Part shown: positions 39,595 to 48,659 of the stretch, piece after piece
How the letters are laid out: every line of letters begins with the position of its first letter
Numbering within the stretch: position 1 is the stretch's first letter
NCBI GenBank assembly: GCA_948567375.1
Contig: OX419757.1
Span: 51,767,665-51,831,664, forward strand
Length of the DNA: 64,000 nucleotides
Direction: 5' to 3'
Source of the DNA: Lunularia cruciata
Lineage: Eukaryota; Streptophyta; Marchantiopsida; Lunulariales; Lunulariaceae
Made by a program: the position numbers and the translations under genes
Notes under the pieces: model-generated
Seen by the model: only the letters and a program-made list of their open reading frames with translations
What the model was told of the DNA's origin: nothing
Databases searched by the model: none

Positions 39595-40890
39595 GTGGCT
39601 GAGTGTAGAGAGAGAAATCTCCTTGAGCGTGAGAGTAGATTGGAGAGTGTAGATGAGAGAGAGAGATTAGTGCTTGAGCGCAAGAGTAGATTGGAAAGTG
39701 TAGAGGAGAGAGAAGGATTACTGCTAGAGCAAGAGAGACTCCTTGGTGAGCAAGAGGATTTACTTGCTGCAAAGGAGGAGAGGCATCTGACCTTGCTTAC
39801 TTTTGAGATGGAGAGAGAGCAGAGATTAGGTGACTTGGACATGGACATACTAGGTACAGCTGCCATGGCAGAGGGTTACAAGCTCCAATTACATAATCAG
39901 GCACAAGAGTTAGCATATGCTATAGAGAGGTGTGAGAGTGCACATGTTCAGGTACAGGAGAGCGAGAGTAGTCTAGCTCAGATGAGAGCTCATGTAGAGG
40001 AGAGTGAGCTTAGTCTAGCTCATTTGAGGGCTCGTGTGGCATATCTTGGACCCAGACTACGTACTATTGCTCGCGAGACCCATACTCGTCATGAGATGCA
40101 GACCCAGACTGATGCCACCCATGTGTTACCCCATAGTGTGGAGACTCAGGGCACTCAGACTGAGTTTAGAGAGAGGATTTGTCTATCAAGAGAGTATATT
40201 CCACATATCCTCTTCCTCGGCTTCCTACGGAAGAAGAATATTATTGTGGATGTTACTTGTATGTGTTCATTATGGATTCACGGTGCTATCGGTTTCAGTA
40301 CATGGGAGAGCAGGACGACTACGCATGGTGGGTTCCCTCACACACAGTCCGGGCCTGTAGGGTGGGTGGCCCGTCTTAGTGTTTGCCATTTCATCCAGTT
40401 CTGTTTGCTACGCTTTGAGGTTATCTTGTGGATAGATCTTACTCCGGATGGAGTGGAGTGGTTGCTACGGAGCATGTGGCAGTGGTCTGAACTCCCTGAG
40501 GGAGTTCACACCGGGTCTTGCCTCATGGCATGTTTGTGCTCTAGAGATATACAGCGAGATTTAGAGTTCAGAGGACTTAGAGTTAGATCATATGAGCATC
40601 TGACTTCATTAGGTTTACCTCTTCGTGATCTTTTGATCATAGATAGTTATGCACTCTCTTATTATAGGAACCATCTACATGGTGCTATCCACCCTACCCA
40701 CTTCCGTCCTTATAGGGTACATAGAGCATCATACACTTGGTCATTTGACCCTTTGATGAGTGCTTTGGACAGATTTATCCATGACAATAGGCCTGCTATT
40801 AGTTGGGCAGAAGAGGAGTGGACATCAAGTAGATTGAGTTCTTATAGTTGTGACCCTTATCCTCTTCTTGCTAGTGGTACCAGGCATTGA
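39595..40890 (+). CDS. Uncharacterised coiled-coil protein of a mobile unit
   Basis: 431-residue open frame. Residues 1-90 are heptad-like Glu/Arg/Leu repeats (ERESRLESVDERERL, nearly repeated). Residues 120-150 hold a second coiled-coil pair (VEESELSLAHLRARV) and 165-195 are rich in TQTD / TQGTQTE. Residues 200-260 may be in a shifted frame, because a parallel frame (40179-40379) also reads well. The C-terminal 170 residues (FEVILWIDLTPDGVEWLL, GLPLRDLLIIDSYALSYYRN, SFDPLMSALDRFIHDNRP) recur in the minus-strand remnant at 59956-60363. That places this domain in a repeated, probably mobile, family. I do not recognise the family. The reading frame may begin upstream of 39595. Confidence 0.55.
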   Translation: MAECRERNLLERESRLESVDERERLVLERKSRLESVEEREGLLLEQERLLGEQEDLLAAKEERHLTLLTFEMEREQRLGDLDMDILGTAAMAEGYKLQLHNQAQELAYAIERCESAHVQVQESESSLAQMRAHVEESELSLAHLRARVAYLGPRLRTIARETHTRHEMQTQTDATHVLPHSVETQGTQTEFRERICLSREYIPHILFLGFLRKKNIIVDVTCMCSLWIHGAIGFSTWESRTTTHGGFPHTQSGPVGWVARLSVCHFIQFCLLRFEVILWIDLTPDGVEWLLRSMWQWSELPEGVHTGSCLMACLCSRDIQRDLEFRGLRVRSYEHLTSLGLPLRDLLIIDSYALSYYRNHLHGAIHPTHFRPYRVHRASYTWSFDPLMSALDRFIHDNRPAISWAEEEWTSSRLSSYSCDPYPLLASGTRH

Positions 40891-41215
40891 GACTTGGATG
40901 AGAGCGAGTGGCCGCTATGGTGGTCATTGAGTCCATTTAGGATTCAACATCATGTATACCGTCGTAGACTTGAGGATGCAATAGTAGCACTTAGACACCA
41001 TAGTGCATCACCCTCCTCTTCTTCACCTCCTTGACCTCCATAGTCATATGTTTAGGTTCTATTGGCTTTTCATTTATATACATATTATTTTCATTTCTCC
41101 CCATGTATAAATTTATGTTTTAGTTTACACTTGTGAACTCTCATATTCATATTCAACTCATATTATCAAACTCATATTCCAAACTCATATTGAACACTCA
41201 TTGTGATCACACTCC

Positions 41216-41236
41216 TCTAAACCCTAAACCCTAAAT
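41216..41236 (-). repeat. Interstitial telomere-like repeat
   Basis: About two and a half CCCTAAA units, complementary to the plant telomere repeat TTTAGGG. Confidence 0.7.
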
Positions 41237-41324
41237 TTTGAATTGGGCCTTTTGTATCCAACTTGTCACAACCTTACAAATATGGGTGCAATTTCCCTTT
41301 AAACACTCAACCCTAAACACATCA

Positions 41325-41670
41325 GCGTCTACGTGCACCTCCGAGCACCTCCAAGCAACTACGAGCCAAAAAAATTCATCATAAATCTACTGGCAAGCGC
41401 CGATGAGCGGCCACGGGCATCAACTAGCGCCTACCTTGGGGCCACACAGTAGCACCTAGCGACTACGAGCGCCTACGGGCGCCTACGAGCGCCATGATCC
41501 CATTTTCCCAGTGGCTTTGAGCAAACACTAGCGGCCATGAGCGTTAATGTGTGCCTACCTAGGGGCCACAAAGCGGCAACCAGCGACTACAAGCGCCTAT
41601 AGGCGCTCGATGAGCACCTACAACCACAAACGAGCGGCTTTGAGCGTTAACGAGCGGCTTCAAGCACCGA
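41325..41670. repeat. GC-rich degenerate 'gcgcctacgagc' repeat tract
   Basis: Tandem and dispersed variants of gcgcctacgagc / gcgcctacgggc, similar to the tract at 37950-38500. The two tracts bracket the two ORFs of the inserted unit. Confidence 0.75.
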
Positions 41671-41964
41671 TGACCACCATAGACAACTTGCTTGCCTTTT
41701 TTTTCCATGTTCCATTGAGCGTTGCAAGTGGTGACTAGCGCCAAGAGAGATTTTTTGGGTGGCTATGAGGATCAACTTGTGGCATATTGCGCTTATTGTG
41801 CAAAAAAGATATGACAGAATGGATTGAGTGGTAAAGAAAACATCAAAAACAAAAACTTTTGAGTAATTGAATGGTAACAAGTTGCATCAGGTTGCCATAG
41901 CCAAGTTTCCATAACTCATTTTTATTATAATCATAATAAAGGTTACATGGTGGTATACTATTCA

Positions 41965-42150
41965 CTATTCACTATCAGTAGAGTATGATGGACATTGAAC
42001 CTGAGTGAGCACTTTAAAATAGTCACTTATTTCCTCAGGAGTTTTCCCTGCTTGTATGAGACTCATTTTGATTTCATGAGTGCGCTTTGATTCTAAACTC
42101 TTCTCCTTAAATTTGTGTTTGTCTGCCTTAGCTTTCCTTTTATCTACGCT
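41965..42150 (-). CDS. Harbinger Myb/SANT-like gene, C-terminal part
   Basis: The minus-strand frame runs S-V-D-K-R-K-A-K...KTHEIKMSLIQAGKTPEEIS and ends at a stop at 41965. It is Lys/Glu-rich, like the charged helix at the end of the 51756-52884 part. The junction is the 5-bp duplication at 42146-42150, so this is the piece of that gene displaced by the Gypsy insertion. The first residues of an open frame starting at 42180 belong to the LTR, not to this gene. Confidence 0.7.
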   Translation of the reverse strand, partial: SVDKRKAKADKHKFKEKSLESKRTHEIKMSLIQAGKTPEEISDYFKVLTQVQCPSYSTDSE

Positions 42151-42704
42151 GTTGTGCGTATATACATCGCTACACAACATACATCGCTGTCAACATCATA
42201 CACTATAAAAGCACAACTCACACATAAGTCATACATAGACTCTAAAGTGCCACAATAATCAGATTGCTTAACACTTTCAACTCAACTCAACTCAGATCAG
42301 TACTTGATCTGTCACTCTATAAACTGCCAACAACTGGGCACTGATTATAGTCAAGCCACACCCACTCAAGCATAGAGAATCCAAGTGACGCTCGCCGGCC
42401 TCTGTCCACCATAGCCAGGAACTCGAAGGCTCAACATCAGAGAAGTGAGCTCTCTGGAGCTCACTTCGAAACTATACCCCCTGGACTTGAGCTAGCCCTG
42501 AAACCCTAATGTTCCCGCTGACGGCACACTCGACGGTGCAAACGGTGCAAAGTGACGGTGGGCCCCACCGTGAAGTCAGTACCCCAAACACGAAATCTAA
42601 CCATCGGAAAGTAGTCCCTGAGAAACACCTAGAATAACTCTAACTACCATCACTGGAACTCCAGTGTCCGAGCATCTAGATGCGGAACTACAAATGGCGT
42701 GACA
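42151..42704 (-). repeat. Gypsy 3' LTR
   Basis: On the minus strand it runs from TGTCACGCC (42704) to GCACAAC (42151). The first 449 bases match the 5' LTR. The last 100 or so are repeated directly at 42711-42812, on the inner side of the LTR. It contains an inverted repeat gaagtgagctc / gagctcacttc and, on the plus strand, a CTATAAAAG motif. Confidence 0.8.
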
Positions 42705-42710
42705 GCTATC

Positions 42711-42826
42711 GTGCGTATATACATTGCTACACAACATACATCGCTGTCAACATCATACACTATAAAAGCACAACTCACACATAAGTCATACATAGACTCT
42801 AAAGTGCCACAATTGCCCCCCTAGCT
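42711..42826 (-). repeat. Extra 100-bp LTR-end repeat and purine tract
   Basis: 'gtgcgtatatacattgctac' ... 'actctaaagtgccacaa' repeats the outer end of the 3' LTR (42153-42252) with one or two differences. On the minus strand it is preceded by gctaggggggcaa, a polypurine tract, directly followed by TGTGGCAC. The tract-to-TG junction looks like a genuine LTR start. Confidence 0.75.
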
Positions 42827-42980
42827 GGCGGTTAGGTCCCTCTAACTCCAGATAGCCATCTACTCTAAGTATATGGTATACCCTCTAATGGGCAAAGATC
42901 AGGAGGCCGGGTGCTATGGAGCCCCATCATTAGTCACCTGTCTGCAATCTATACCATATAAAGAATGAACTAGCTATAGG

Positions 42981-43673
42981 TCAAGTACATCTAGGACATA
43001 ACCACTGTCCCTGAGGAACCACCGTGAGGGGAGGAGTCATACATGCCATATGCCATCCTCTCGAACAGCTATCACACACTAACATAGTAGCAGCTCCACC
43101 AGAAGAGCCACATAACATACACCTCAAGCCTGCACGTACAAGTGCCAAGCTTGGGTCCATAGTACCATCAATGTTTGGGAGGTGGCATGGCGCACAATTG
43201 CGCACATGATCCTTCCAAACAACACCATCACGTCCTTCTAACACAAGGACTCCAGATGGCAAAACCTCGCGCACTCTCAAGATAGTGCGGCCTGTAGAAA
43301 CATCAAGTGTCGTTGGTGCTGTCTGCTGTAAATATACATAGTCGCCTGGATGAAATCGACGGATCGAGGGTCTATAACCTCCTCCTCGAATGGTAGCATA
43401 GCGTAAAGTATCTCTATGCTGAGCAATTGCCAAGTTCTCAAAGGCCATCGGCATCACTCTCCGAAAGATCTTTGCCCGCTGAGAACATGCGCTCATCCAT
43501 ACATCGGGGTCATCCAAGTCCAAAACTATAGTAGCATCTCGACGAATGGCTGCAGGTAAATCTGGATCTCGTCCATAGAGTAGAAAGTATGGAGAGAAGG
43601 ATGCTAAGGAGGCTTGCCGGCTGAACCGATAGCCCATGGCCAACCAAGGTAACTGGAGATCCCAATCTCCCAA
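42981..43673 (-). CDS. Gypsy integrase C-terminal region with PHD finger
   Basis: The frame starts in the late integrase core (FSPYFLLYGRDPDLP, the Ty3/Gypsy 'P..L.yG' block). It continues through a GPY/F-like beta-rich segment (HPGDYVYLQQTAPTTLDVST) and ends in a C4HC3 PHD finger at 42984-43127: CMLC, CDSC, HMAC, CPRC with the conserved WH and W before the last Cys pair. PHD fingers read histone H3 tails. Chromoviruses carry a chromodomain at the same place to steer integration, so a targeting role is a natural inference. Confidence 0.85.
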   Translation of the reverse strand: MGDWDLQLPWLAMGYRFSRQASLASFSPYFLLYGRDPDLPAAIRRDATIVLDLDDPDVWMSACSQRAKIFRRVMPMAFENLAIAQHRDTLRYATIRGGGYRPSIRRFHPGDYVYLQQTAPTTLDVSTGRTILRVREVLPSGVLVLEGRDGVVWKDHVRNCAPCHLPNIDGTMDPSLALVRAGLRCMLCGSSGGAATMLVCDSCSRGWHMACMTPPLTVVPQGQWLCPRCT

Positions 43674-43832
43674 GTGGCCTCTCTACAAACCATACTTTCG
43701 CAATCCTCTCTTCACCGTCTGAACCACTCTCTCTGCTAAGCCATCTGCCTCAGGGTGATCTCGGGATGTAGTACGATGATCAATCAAAGCCTTGTCACAC
43801 AAGACCTGAAACTCTCCCAAGAACTCTGTACC

Positions 43833-45026
43833 CTAATCAGTCAAAACCTCAGCTGGTGCACCAAAATGACTAAGAACTCGATCCAGGAACGAGTAAGCTG
43901 TCCCTTCACTAGACTTGTCAGGAAGTGCCACCAACTCAATCCATTTGGAGAAGTGCTCCACCATCACCAAAACATACCGATGATGTCTCACAGTCAGCGG
44001 TAAAGGTCCGGCAAAGTCCAAACTACAACGGTAACCCAATCCCATGATAGGTAATGGGTGTAACTGTGGCGTAGGAGCATTGAATGATGCTCTAACTTGG
44101 TCACAAACCACACATCTGGCAACAAACTGCTGTACCTCGGTCTGCATACCGCGCCACCAATAATGACTCTGGAGTAAGCTATATGTACGCTTTACTCCAA
44201 AATGTCCTAGCTCCTCATGAGCATGACGGACCAACTGTGGTCTCTGTGATGGAAGTGGTACTACTCGCACTCTACCATCCTCCCATACACGCAAAAGGTG
44301 TCTACCCTCCAATCTGAACCGTCTGGCTCGCTGAAGAACACGGTCTCTCTCCTTGGCCCCAACTGTGCCACCCACAACACCAGTGCGAAGATAGTCCATC
44401 ACTAAGACATCATCATGAATGTCTCGCTGAACTGTACCAATATCTTCACTCTCTGGATCTGTGACCTCAATAACTCCTCCTGTATGCGCTGAGAGAGATA
44501 CCACCAATGTCTCTGCAAATATACACAGAAAGGCTGATGCATGCCAACCTGGCACCATCTCCTCATCTGTCTCACTATGCCAACGTGCTCCGGTCTGATC
44601 CTGCTGGCTGGGACATGGGTTTCTACTCAACCCATCTGCATCACGGTTCACCACTCCAGGTCTGTGAACAACCGTGAAATCATACTCCTGTAAAATCAGA
44701 GCCCATTGTGCAAGCTTCCCTGAAAGCTTGTCGGACTCCATCATCCACTTCAGCGGCTGATGATCAATGATGAGAGTGAAGGGGTTACCAAATAGGTAAC
44801 ATCGGAAATGTGCTACTGCCCAAACTGCTGCCAAGCACTCTCCCTCATATGAACTATACTTCGCCTCCGCTGAATTGTTGGAGCGACTAGCATAGGCCAC
44901 CACAAACTCCTTCTCCTCATCATCATGTTGGGTGAGCACCGCTCCAAGCCCCAACATACTCCAATCAGTGTGAACCTGAAATGGTCGTCCCCTGATCGGT
45001 CTCCTCAAAATAGGAGCAGATGTCAA
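43833..45026 (-). CDS. Gypsy RNase H and integrase core
   Basis: A 397-residue open stretch. RNase H: TDWSMLGLGAVLTQ with the first catalytic Asp, YASRSNNSAEAKYSSYEGECLA with the Glu, and DHQPLKWMM. The integrase zinc domain has H-x4-H (HAHEELGHFGVKRTY) and C-x2-C (CVVCDQ). The integrase core follows with SLDFAGPLPLT (first Asp), FSKWIELV and FGAPAEVLTD (second Asp). The order and motifs are typical Ty3/Gypsy. Confidence 0.9.
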   Translation of the reverse strand: MTSAPILRRPIRGRPFQVHTDWSMLGLGAVLTQHDDEEKEFVVAYASRSNNSAEAKYSSYEGECLAAVWAVAHFRCYLFGNPFTLIIDHQPLKWMMESDKLSGKLAQWALILQEYDFTVVHRPGVVNRDADGLSRNPCPSQQDQTGARWHSETDEEMVPGWHASAFLCIFAETLVVSLSAHTGGVIEVTDPESEDIGTVQRDIHDDVLVMDYLRTGVVGGTVGAKERDRVLQRARRFRLEGRHLLRVWEDGRVRVVPLPSQRPQLVRHAHEELGHFGVKRTYSLLQSHYWWRGMQTEVQQFVARCVVCDQVRASFNAPTPQLHPLPIMGLGYRCSLDFAGPLPLTVRHHRYVLVMVEHFSKWIELVALPDKSSEGTAYSFLDRVLSHFGAPAEVLTD

Positions 45027-45233
45027 CCTCTCCTTGAGCTCTACAAAAGCTCTCTCCTGCTCATCTTCCCAACACCACTCCTATGTAAGCTTGGTCAGCT
45101 TCGTCAAGGCCTTGGCAATGGCACTAAATCCTCTAACATAGCGGCGATAGAAGTTCGCCAACCCAAGGAATGCTCGCACTCTGCTCACATCCGTAGGCCG
45201 AGGAATACGTGCAATAGCCTCCACCTTGGTCTG

Positions 45234-45860
45234 CTAAACACCAAGTCCTTCGGGGTAGATAGTGTGACCCAAATACTCAACCTGCTTATGGAAGAACCTA
45301 CACATCCCAAGATGTAATTTGAGTCCATGAGATCTCAACCTCTCAAACACCTCCAACAACTGTCTCTCATGCTCCTCCACAGTAGTGCTATACACCAAAA
45401 TGTCATCAATATAGCACCGAGCAAAATCCAGTCCAGCTAGGATCCTATCCATGACCCTCTGGAACTCAGCAGGAGCATTCTTCAACCCAAATGGTAAGAA
45501 TCTCCACTGATATAACACATCCTTGCCGTGAGGATCAATAGCCCAAAATGTTGTCTTGGACTTATCTTCCTCCCTGATCGGCAACTGATGATATCCCGCT
45601 CGAAGATCCAAAGTACTGAAGACCTTTGCATGCCCAATTGCATCAAAAATCTCCTCCGGTGTAGGCATGGCATACCAATCAGCCCTGGTCTGTCGGTTGA
45701 TAGGACGGTAATCTCCACACATCCGCCTATCTGTATAGTTGCCATGCATATCCTTCTTGGCTGGCATCACTGTCGCTGATGCATACTCTCCATGTGAAAT
45801 CTCCACCAAACCAGCCTCAAAAAGGTCACTACTCCGGCTCTGAATCAATGTCCTCTCCAT
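45234..45860 (-). CDS. Gypsy reverse transcriptase core
   Basis: A 208-residue open stretch with VMPAKKDMHGNYTDRRMCGDYR (fingers), FSTLDLRAGYHQLPI (first catalytic Asp), FWAIDPHGKDVLYQWRFLPFGL, PAEFQRVMDRIL, and YIDDILVYS, the active-site Asp pair. It is preceded by the unassigned spacer after the methyltransferase. Confidence 0.9.
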   Translation of the reverse strand: MERTLIQSRSSDLFEAGLVEISHGEYASATVMPAKKDMHGNYTDRRMCGDYRPINRQTRADWYAMPTPEEIFDAIGHAKVFSTLDLRAGYHQLPIREEDKSKTTFWAIDPHGKDVLYQWRFLPFGLKNAPAEFQRVMDRILAGLDFARCYIDDILVYSTTVEEHERQLLEVFERLRSHGLKLHLGMCRFFHKQVEYLGHTIYPEGLGV

Positions 45861-46094
45861 CTCACTATATTGATAACGACGTCAGAAAATAGGTGTGTCG
45901 CTAGTCAGCTCAATCCGTATACCAGGTCCCTTCAGAGCACCCAAATCCTTCATACTGAAGGCAAAACAACTCGTGTGACTCCTCAAGAACCTCCAAACCC
46001 TCCGTCTTTCCTCTCCAGTAAGCTTGGGTCCAAGATCTGGCTCCCAAGTATCCTCTGTAACTGTAGTAGGAGTGGAAGACGTACTGACTGGCTG

Positions 46095-46577
46095 CTACAC
46101 TGGGCCCTTGGGAGCAATGGTGTCATGCTCCCGACCACTAGAGGTCCCAACCTCTGTGTGAAAAACTCCCTCCACTCTGGCTGCAAGCTCCATACGTCCT
46201 CTGGCTACATCCCAGGTGGACCAAGGGTGTAATCCAAGTAGCCCACGCTCACCTGGATGGACTCCAAGTAGACCACTCTCCCTAGTAGCTACTGGATGTG
46301 TCCCAAGAATACCATGTCCACTCGGTCCATCGCCCCCAGCATGTGCCTGAATCGTCTCGATAGGCACAGGGCTCACAAGTGTCCGAGTGGTGATGCCTAT
46401 CAAGCGCATCCTACGTTGCTCTGCCAAACCAAGGCTCACAATCCAGGTCAAACAGTTCAGGTCCATAGCCTGACCTAACACCTGACGCCTGGATGCCTCT
46501 GACACTGCTGGAACAGCGGTAATACCGGTGTGAAAACCCATCGCCCGCTCTCTCTCATCAGCATTGGGCTCCACCAA
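46095..46577 (-). CDS. Unassigned Gypsy segment between methyltransferase and RT
   Basis: A 160-residue open stretch with a Gly/His-rich repeat (GILGTHP, GLLGVHP, GLLGLHP) and no recognisable domain. It may be a linker or processing region between the two enzymes. Confidence 0.5.
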   Translation of the reverse strand: MVEPNADERERAMGFHTGITAVPAVSEASRRQVLGQAMDLNCLTWIVSLGLAEQRRMRLIGITTRTLVSPVPIETIQAHAGGDGPSGHGILGTHPVATRESGLLGVHPGERGLLGLHPWSTWDVARGRMELAARVEGVFHTEVGTSSGREHDTIAPKGPV

Positions 46578-46619
46578 CTGCTGTAATTGTGAGTCCCAAA
46601 CAAGTCCAAGTCCTCCCTC

Positions 46620-47400
46620 TCAAAAAGCATGAGAGCCTGGGAAACTCATGAGTGTGGGAAATGCAGCTCTAGGCTGTCCAACTAGGTTCACCACTGCCAT
46701 AGGTGACCTATCAGCCACTACCACTGTCTGAGACTGACGTCCAGCATCCAAGATATCATCAACAAGAATGTGGTCTAGTCGCTGAATCCCATCATAACTA
46801 CGCTGTAGAACCTCTCTGGGTAAAAGGTTCGTCCACCAAAGACGAAGACGATGAGCCCGTGATCCCACTCTGGCTGCATCTAACAATACAGCAGGTCCCA
46901 TCCAAGAATGGACCTGATGTGTACTCGCCACCACTCTAGTGCAAGAATCACCCATCAATGGAACGTTCTCCAAAAGGTAAGCTGGAGAAACAGACTGATG
47001 AACCTGGAGATGTCGTAGTATCCGTAACATCTCCCAAAACACACCAGAACGAGGATCCTGAAGACCCAAACCGCGGCCCGCACGTGTATGTCCCTGACAT
47101 GGCCATCCAGAAATCACCAAGTGATTAGGCCCATGTCTCTCTAGGTCATGCGCCCTCAGTAAGGAAATGTCTCCTGGTAAGGCCTTCTGGTAACCTCTGA
47201 CTGCTAACATCGGTAATAACTCCGGATACCGATAGGCCAAGTGTGCCACATGATGTAGAGAGACTCACCTAGCAGTCTCATCTCTCTCTACATACAAGTA
47301 CCTCTGTACTCGGATACCCGCCTGTAACACCGCAACTAGTCCGGTGCTGATCCCACCAAACAACTCTAATAGACATATCCCCTCTATTGGATACTGCCAA
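46620..47400 (-). CDS. Retrotransposon-borne C5-cytosine DNA methyltransferase domain
   Basis: Motif order is that of C5-cytosine methyltransferases. Motif I is LLELFGGISTGL (S-adenosylmethionine binding, from 47372). Motif II/III region: RYLYVERDETAR. Motif IV is ISGWPCQGHTRAG with the catalytic Cys in PCQ (47099). Motif VI is YLLENVPLMGD with the ENV glutamate (46970). Motif VIII-like is RVGSRAHRLRLWWTNL. FGG-IxTGL and the WWTNL block are closest to DNMT3/DRM-type enzymes rather than bacterial Dcm-type, but the subfamily needs a tree. It lies in the same orientation between protease and RT, so it would have been made as part of the pol polyprotein. Methyltransferases in retrotransposons are established for dinoflagellates and charophyte algae. 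Confidence 0.88.
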
Positions 47401-47739
47401 GCAATGAGTGTGGTATCCAGAGGTGTCAAAGCAATCGCCTCTGGAGGCTCATCCTCACATTCATCCCCTGATGGTACGAAGGCTCCACTCCAAGCCTGCT
47501 GCACCAACTGATCTGCATGCTGCTGCAATGCCTCCTCTGAACTCCACAATGGAACATCCAAGGTGGATGGAACAATCCCACTCGTACTCCATAGCCGAGT
47601 GATCTCCTCTGGTACTGGAGTATCCTCTGCATGGGCGTTCCCCTCCAACAAGTCACCAGGCCAAGTAACTGCACCGCTGAAAGCCAAAACTGATGCTGCC
47701 ATGGTCCCCGACTGTAGTGAGCCAAGACTGCCACTACTG

Positions 47740-48659
47740 AAGCGTACTGGTAGGCGACATACCCGTCCCTCACCAGACTGCCAACCAGGTCTATAAGAGG
47801 CTGTCTCCTCCCAATAGTCAATACTGAAACCCATAGGGTATAACACTGCTCCCCCAACTAGCACATCATATGACTCAGCTATCGTCGCAATAGCCTGAGC
47901 TCTCACCACCGAGCTATCAGTCGGATGACCAGGCTGAACCTGGACAACAAGCTCTCCACGTGTGATGTACTATGTCAAACCACCACCAAGAGATGTCTGG
48001 ATCTGAAATGGACACCTCTCCACATCGGTCTTCTGTAACTCCAGACCAACAACTGCAGCCTTCCCGAACATAAGGGGCTGCGCACCAGAGTCTAACAAGA
48101 CTCTCTGTGGTGTATAGATCTTCCCTGAAGGTCCCACTAAACGAAAGATCCCCCTCTGGTTATCCAATAGGACAACACCAAGTGTAAACCGCGCTCTCTC
48201 AAAGGCCGGTCTAGCTGGCAACTCCTCCAGTCTAGCCGCTGCTGCCTGCCATAAACCACTGGTCGCTGAACGGATCCCATGCTCCTCAACCAAGTCAGCT
48301 CCACTACCAACCACCTCTGCTCTAGTAGTAGGAACTGCACCATCCCTACTCTCACACAACGTGGCAGCCAACCGGAACACTGGGGCTGGGTCAACTCCCA
48401 ATGTAAACATGTCACTGGCTGAAAATAAAGGATGCCGCATAATCAGCTGAGCCGCCTCCAACATCATGCTAGACTCAGTCTGTGTAGTAGCAGGTGGCTG
48501 ACTAGCAAGTACTCCATCAGGTACTCCATCACCACCTACCACACCTGCACTGGGACGTCTAGGAACCATGGATGTCGTCTGCAATGCCTCAGATAGCGTG
48601 AAAGACTGGGGAAATCTGACCTGTCTCCCAACCTCTCCTCTCTGTGGGTCCAACTCCAC
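47740..48659 (-). CDS. Gypsy aspartic protease region
   Basis: VLLDSGAQPLMFGKAAV near 48080 is the retropepsin-like active site (LDSGA). YDVLVGGAVLYPMGF with IDYW and YRPGW near 47780-47870 is the second conserved block. It follows gag, overlapping its 3' end by about 120 bases in another frame. Gypsy elements often express pol by frameshifting there. Confidence 0.75.

Larger units (their letters stand above)
40891..41930. other. Right part of the inserted unit
   Basis: AT-rich 3' flank of the coiled-coil ORF with a short telomere-like tract (about 41216-41236), then a GC-rich repeat tract (41325-41670). The frames at 41547-41744 are repeat shadows. No gene recognised. Confidence 0.35.

Noticed and set aside
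41559-41880. Small frames near the Gypsy flank
   Set aside because: Composition artefacts of the gcgcctac repeat tract.
47408-47857. Frames antisense or alternate to the methyltransferase region
   Set aside because: Shadows of the motif-bearing minus-strand frame.
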